The notes under the pieces were generated by a model. That model ran no database searches. It was not told the DNA's origin and was given only the letters and a program-made list of their open reading frames with translations. From an uncultured Oleispira sp. (lineage in GTDB: Bacteria; Pseudomonadota; Gammaproteobacteria; Pseudomonadales; Oceanobacteraceae), in NCBI GenBank assembly GCA_913019965.1, contig CAJVZR010000023.1, forward strand, positions 1-54,393: a stretch of 54,393 nt of DNA, written 5' to 3'. Positions 46,215 to 54,393 of the stretch are shown piece after piece (position 1 is the stretch's first letter; each line of letters begins with the position of its first letter). The position numbers and the translations under genes were made by a program.

Positions 46215-47378
46215 TTATTTAGCGACGGCTTTTACAGATTGCTCTGCTGCATCAGTTAAACTCGTTGCTGCAATAATATTTAAGCCACTATCGGCTAATA
46301 CTTTACTACCCAATTCTGCGTTATTACCTTCTAGACGAACGATCACCGGGATTTTAACACCCACTTCTTCAACCGCTCCGATAACACCTTCAGCAATCAA
46401 GTCGCAACGTACGATACCACCGAAGATATTGATCAATACGGCTTCTACATTTTCATCGGATAAAATAATTTTAAACGCTTCGATCACGCGTTCTTTTGTT
46501 GCACCGCCGCCGACATCTAAAAAGTTCGCAGGTTTACCACCGTGCAGTTTTACAATATCCATCGTACCCATTGCTAGACCGGCACCATTCACCATGCAGC
46601 CGATATTGCCATCAAGGGCTACGTAGTTTAATTCCCACTTAGCCGCATGCGCTTCACGCTCATCTTCTTGTGATGGGTCGTGCATTTCTTGTAAATCTTT
46701 ATGACGATATACCGCATTACTATCGATATTTAATTTAGCATCGAGACAGTGCAAATCACCTTCAGTGGTTACGACCAACGGATTAATTTCCAATAATGCT
46801 AAATCTTTATCAACGAACAGTTTCGCTAGACCTAAAAAGATTTTAACAAACTGATTAATTTGTTTGCCTTCTAGCCCTAATTGAAATGCTAATTCGCGCG
46901 CTTGATATGGCTGAGCACCCACTAAAGGATCTATTTCAGCTTTTAGAATTTTTTCTGGTGTTTCGTGAGCGACTTTTTCAATTTCTACACCGCCCTCAGT
47001 CGACGCCATAAATACAACACGACGACTGGCGCGGTCAACAACCGCCCCTAAATATAATTCTTGGTCTATGTCAGTACAGCTTTCAACCAAGATACGACTT
47101 ACAGGTTGCCCTTTGGCATCTGTTTGATAAGTGACTAGATTTTCACCCAACCACTGTTTTGCGAATTCTTTAACTTCATCTTTTGAAGAAACCAGTTTTA
47201 CACCACCGGCTTTTCCTCGACCACCGGCATGTACTTGGGCTTTCACGACCCATTTATCACCTTCAATATGATTGGTAGCATCGACTGCTTCTTCAATCGT
47301 TCGCGCAGCGATACCTTTAGATACCGGTAATCCATATTGGGCAAAAAGTTGCTTACCCTGATACTCGTGTAGGTTCAT
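46215..47378 (-). CDS. sucC: Succinyl-CoA synthetase beta subunit
   Basis: Nucleotide-binding partner of SucD. 387 residues: [22 protein letters not shown]-grasp residues ([17 protein letters not shown]), LEINPLVV, and [21 protein letters not shown]. First gene of sucCD after a 324-base spacer with a large hairpin, so it may be expressed from its own promoter. Confidence 0.98.
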   Translation of the reverse strand: MNLHEYQGKQLFAQYGLPVSKGIAARTIEEAVDATNHIEGDKWVVKAQVHAGGRGKAGGVKLVSSKDEVKEFAKQWLGENLVTYQTDAKGQPVSRILVESCTDIDQELYLGAVVDRASRRVVFMASTEGGVEIEKVAHETPEKILKAEIDPLVGAQPYQARELAFQLGLEGKQINQFVKIFLGLAKLFVDKDLALLEINPLVVTTEGDLHCLDAKLNIDSNAVYRHKDLQEMHDPSQEDEREAHAAKWELNYVALDGNIGCMVNGAGLAMGTMDIVKLHGGKPANFLDVGGGATKERVIEAFKIILSDENVEAVLINIFGGIVRCDLIAEGVIGAVEEVGVKIPVIVRLEGNNAELGSKVLADSGLNIIAATSLTDAAEQSVKAVAK

Positions 47379-47702
47379 TCAATTTATCCCGTCAGATTGC
47401 TTAGGTTGATCATTCAACTAGCCAAGAACAAAGTCAATCATGTAAAAGTATGATGACCTTATGTGCGCCTTTGCACTTTCTACTACTGCGCTAATTCCGA
47501 ACTAGCTGCCAAGTTTTTCTTATAACCTTTCGTGATAATAGACTGTCACAAATAGAATTCCAAACGCCAAAAACAAAAAAAGCCGTAAAACAAAGCTTTA
47601 TTCGCTAACTGATGACTCAAGTCAGCGAATCTTACTCTATTTTACAGCTTTCTTAGCAGTACCCCTTTAAACACAAGGGTTACTTACAGCAAACCGCTTA
47701 GC
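47379..47702. other. Spacer sucC-lpdA with large hairpin
   Basis: No gene. 47581-47652 forms an extended stem: AGCCGTAAAA with TTTTACAGCT (outer) and TTCGCT-ACT with AGT-AGCGAA (inner), followed on the minus strand by GGCTTTTTTTG. Likely the terminator of the sucA-sucB-lpdA part and a boundary before sucCD, with its promoter in 47390-47570. Confidence 0.65.
47581..47652 (-). terminator. lpdA: Extended hairpin after lpdA
   Basis: Double stem with T run on the minus strand as described for the spacer; about 50 bases beyond the lpdA stop. Confidence 0.65.
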
Positions 47703-49157
<1,455 letters not shown>

Positions 49158-49160
49158 TTA

Positions 49161-50390
49161 TTAAATATCCAATAACAAACGTGCTGGATCTTCTAGTAAA
49201 TCTTTAATCGCTACTAAGAACTGAACAGCTTCTTTACCATCAATCATTCTATGATCATAGGATAATGCCAAATACATCATAGGCAAAATAACCACTTCAC
49301 CATCTACCGCCATTGGGCGATCTTGGATCTTATGCATTCCCATAATGGCAGTTTGTGGTGGATTCAGAATGGGGGTTGATAATAACGAGCCAAAAGTACC
49401 ACCATTAGAAATAGTGAAGGTACCACCTTGCATCTCATCAATGCCTAGCTTGCCATCGCGCGCACGCACACCGAAATCGCCAATAGTACTTTCGACTTCA
49501 GCTAAACCCATGTCGTCAGTATCTCGCAAGATAGGAACAACCAAACCACGCTCTGTAGAAACGGCAACACCGATATCCTGATAACCATGATAAATCATGT
49601 CGTTACCGTCGATCGATGCATTTACTGCTGGAAATTTCTTCAACGCTTCCGTTGCTGCTTTCACGAAGAAAGACATAAAGCCTAACTTAACACCGTGAGC
49701 TTTAACAAAACGATCTTGATACTTCTTACGCAGCTCCATGATTGGCTTCATGTTTACTTCGTTATAGGTAGTCAACATGGCAGCATTTTGCTGAGCACTT
49801 ACTAAACGCTTAGCAATCGTCGCACGTAAGCGTGTCATTGGAACACGTTTTTCGATGCGGTCTCCGGCATCAAAATTAATCGCGCCAACATTTGCCGCTG
49901 GCTTATTAGCCACAGGCGCTGGAGCATTGGCTGGCGCTGCAACAGGCGCTTCAGCTTTAGGCGCTTTAAGGTGATTAAGAATATCTTCTTTCGTCACACG
50001 ACCATCTTTACCCGTAGCAACAACATCGCTCGCGCTAATGCCATTTTCTTCTGCCAACTTACGTGCCGCAGGGCTCATGATGATGTCTTCGGTCGATTCA
50101 ACAGCGCTTTCAACTTTAGCTTCTGTTGCCGCAGGTGCTGCAACCGCAACTCCGCCTTCTTCGAAAATACCCAAAACTTCAGCGCTTAAAACAATTTCGC
50201 CTTCACCCTTGATAATTTCCTTTAATACACCATCACCAGAAGCAACCACTTCTAGGACAACTTTATCGGTTTCAATATCAACAATCAGCTCATCACGGCT
50301 AATCGCTTCACCTGGCTTTTTATACCAAGTTGCCACTGTTCCATCCGCTACAGATTCTGGAAATGTAGGCGTTTTGATTTCAATAGTCAT
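49161..50390 (-). CDS. sucB: 2-oxoglutarate dehydrogenase E2 (dihydrolipoyl succinyltransferase)
   Basis: 409 residues with one lipoyl domain ([11 protein letters not shown], lipoyl Lys about 43), a flexible Ala/Pro-rich linker, the E1/E3 binding domain ([13 protein letters not shown]...[11 protein letters not shown]), another linker, and the catalytic acyltransferase core ending with DHRMIDG (His about 380). Shares an operon with sucA and lpdA. Confidence 0.98.
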   Translation of the reverse strand: MTIEIKTPTFPESVADGTVATWYKKPGEAISRDELIVDIETDKVVLEVVASGDGVLKEIIKGEGEIVLSAEVLGIFEEGGVAVAAPAATEAKVESAVESTEDIIMSPAARKLAEENGISASDVVATGKDGRVTKEDILNHLKAPKAEAPVAAPANAPAPVANKPAANVGAINFDAGDRIEKRVPMTRLRATIAKRLVSAQQNAAMLTTYNEVNMKPIMELRKKYQDRFVKAHGVKLGFMSFFVKAATEALKKFPAVNASIDGNDMIYHGYQDIGVAVSTERGLVVPILRDTDDMGLAEVESTIGDFGVRARDGKLGIDEMQGGTFTISNGGTFGSLLSTPILNPPQTAIMGMHKIQDRPMAVDGEVVILPMMYLALSYDHRMIDGKEAVQFLVAIKDLLEDPARLLLDI

Positions 50391-50418
50391 TCTCTTTCCT
50401 TAAAATTCTGCTGCTCGC

Positions 50419-53253
<2,835 letters not shown>

Positions 53254-53400
53254 TTAGGACCACCCTGTTTGAACATTTCAAAGGGACTACGTCGCAAGAC
53301 ACCAATACCGGCTCACCGGAGCAGGCCGATCGGATAAGATCGTTGGCCTTGTCAACGAAACGGATGTTACCCGTCCCCTCTTCTTAATATACAGCTTAGT
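53254..53400 (-). promoter_or_regulatory. sucA: Structured 5' leader of sucA
   Basis: Sequence before sucA folds into several stems on the minus strand: GGCC...GATC / GATC...GGCC (53348-53324), CCGGTGAGCCGG, and TTTGAAATGTTCAAA close to the start codon. I recall sucA-associated leader motifs (sucA-II) from Pseudomonadales, but the match is not proven here. It could be a cis-regulatory RNA of the TCA operon. Confidence 0.5.
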
Positions 53401-53443
53401 AAAAAATATCGCCTTGTAAGCAATATCTTTGAAAGTTTTAAAC

Positions 53444-53473
53444 AGGAGTGAATTGTATGTCCAATTCACTCCT
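53444..53473. terminator. Inverted repeat between sdhB and sucA
   Basis: Perfect 12-bp arms AGGAGTGAATTG / CAATTCACTCCT around a six-base loop, 47 bases after the sdhB stop. On the minus strand it is followed by GTTTAAAAC, a weak terminator, possibly reducing read-through from sdh to suc. Confidence 0.6.
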
Positions 53474-53519
53474 GATACAGACGATCAACTCGAGCGTTTA
53501 AAAACGAATAAATCGCTTT

Positions 53520-54230
53520 TTACACTTCGCGTTGTAACAACATTCCACGAATGTGTCCGATTGCTCGCGTAGGGTTTAAACCTTTCGGGCATACATTGAC
53601 ACAGTTCATGATGCCACGGCAACGGAAAACTGAAAATGGATCGTCCAAATTCGCCAATCTGTCTTCTGTAGAAGTATCACGAGAGTCCGCTAGGAAGCGA
53701 TAAGCTTGTAATAAGCCTGCTGGTCCAACGAATTTCTCAGGATTCCACCAGAAAGAAGGGCATGAAGTAGAACAGCACGCACACAAGATACACTCGTATA
53801 GGCCATCTAACTTTGCACGCTCTTCAGGTGACTGCAAGCGCTCAATCGCTGGCGCTGGCGTATCATTATCAAGATAAGGCTTGATGCTTTCATACTGTTT
53901 GTAGAAAAGCGCCATATCGATAACAAGGTCACGAATCACTGGCATACCAGGAAGAGGACGCAAGATTAACTTGTCGTTCTTACCTTTAGTTGCTTCAGAG
54001 ATCGGCATAATACACGCCAAACCGTTTTTGCCATTGATGTTCATGCCATCACTACCACACACACCTTCACGGCATGAGCGGCGATAAGCAACAGAAGAAT
54101 CCTGTTCCTTAACTAGGGCTAAAACGTCCAAAACCATAAGATCTTTACCCGCTGGGATAGCGATCTCGTAGTCTTGCATGTAAGGCGCTTCATCTTTTTC
54201 AGGATTGTAGCGATAAATACTAACTAACAT
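53520..54230 (-). CDS. sdhB: Succinate dehydrogenase iron-sulfur subunit
   Basis: Carries electrons from the flavoprotein to the quinone site. 236 residues with the [2Fe-2S] motif SCREGVCGSDGMNINGKNG (and C in LAC), the [4Fe-4S] site CILCACCSTSCP, and the [3Fe-4S] site CRGIMNCVNVCPKGLNP. All cluster cysteines are present. Follows sdhA, separated by about 16 bases. Confidence 0.98.
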   Translation of the reverse strand: MLVSIYRYNPEKDEAPYMQDYEIAIPAGKDLMVLDVLALVKEQDSSVAYRRSCREGVCGSDGMNINGKNGLACIMPISEATKGKNDKLILRPLPGMPVIRDLVIDMALFYKQYESIKPYLDNDTPAPAIERLQSPEERAKLDGLYECILCACCSTSCPSFWWNPEKFVGPAGLLQAYRFLADSRDTSTEDRLANLDDPFSVFRCRGIMNCVNVCPKGLNPTRAIGHIRGMLLQREV

Positions 54231-54246
54231 GATTTATTTCCCTAAA

Positions 54247-54393
54247 TTAATAAACACGGACTTTCGGTTCGAACGCAGGCACAGTTTTCGGTGCAAAGTT
54301 CACATCACGCTTGCCGATGGTTTTAGTTTCTGGGAAATATAATGAGTGGCATAACCAGTTCTCATCATCACGTTCGGTATAATCATTACGGGC
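54247..54393 (-). CDS. sdhA: Succinate dehydrogenase flavoprotein subunit (3' part)
   Basis: The frame is open to the window edge and gives 48 codons plus TAA. The residues (ARNDYTERDDENWLCHSLYFPE near the edge, then FAPKTVPAFEPKVRVY at the end) are the typical C-terminus of SdhA. The FAD and succinate sites lie outside the window. 16 bases upstream of sdhB. Confidence 0.93.
   Translation of the reverse strand, partial: ARNDYTERDDENWLCHSLYFPETKTIGKRDVNFAPKTVPAFEPKVRVY

Noticed and set aside
53444-53473. Protein-binding operator instead of terminator
   Set aside because: Perfect palindrome could be an operator, but its place after sdhB and the trailing T-rich bases fit a terminator or processing site better; undecided.

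Overview
The window is 54.4 kb of chromosome from a Gram-negative gammaproteobacterium of moderate to low GC. The KDO, lipid A and outer-membrane genes, DsbD/TrxC, SulA/LexA and OGDC/SDH genes all fit. The block psrA-(ldt)-nagZ-mtnP, divergent from lexA-sulA and followed by two small conserved genes, matches the order I know from Pseudomonas. Together with rtcR, an SO_0444-type Cu/Zn exporter and a DM13 protein, this suggests a marine Oceanospirillales/Pseudomonadales relative (Oleispira/Thalassolituus-like). The species cannot be fixed from sequence alone.

Layout. 1-9 kb is housekeeping: the rtcR tail, kdsA, the rplU-rpmA / obgE-proB block, ispB, dsbD-trxC. Three copies of an unusual palindromic repeat sit in the kdsA/proB/obgE intergenic spaces. 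9-25 kb is accessory and regulatory: an M15 peptidase with an apparent poly-C frameshift, a response regulator, two LysR genes (one beside an ene-reductase, one beside a GST), a TetR-controlled hydrolase operon, a diguanylate cyclase, an ECF sigma factor with a SnoaL-like partner, efpL, periplasmic binding proteins and a lipid A acyltransferase. 26.4-28.6 kb is a cluster of integron gene cassettes: four attC-like sites, each directly after an ORF on the minus strand, with no integrase in the window (a CALIN-type array). 29-31 kb is a MerR-regulated metal-efflux operon with a readable MerR-type promoter. 31-36 kb is one 1602-residue modular metalloprotease lipoprotein. 36-42 kb is mtnP-nagZ-ldt-psrA, lexA-sulA and small conserved genes including yfaZ. 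42-54 kb is htpG with a sigma-32 promoter, two thioesterases, and the TCA block sdhA(partial)-sdhB-sucA-sucB-lpdA-sucC-sucD.

How genes work together. sdhAB and sucAB-lpdA-sucCD encode succinate dehydrogenase, the 2-oxoglutarate dehydrogenase complex and succinyl-CoA synthetase, i.e. consecutive TCA steps, with strong hairpins dividing the block. lexA-sulA is the SOS repressor and division inhibitor, with two LexA-box-like sites upstream. NagZ and the L,D-transpeptidase both act in peptidoglycan metabolism and share an operon with the PsrA-like regulator. MerR, the permease and the DM13 protein look like one metal-response unit.

Most noteworthy: (1) the integrase-less cassette array with membrane or exported unknown proteins; (2) the repeat family in which a 37-bp block is conserved while the flanking and inner stems change completely yet stay self-complementary; (3) the C7 tract that splits the M15 peptidase; (4) the structured leader of sucA; (5) readable operators for MerR, TetR, PsrA, LexA and sigma-32.
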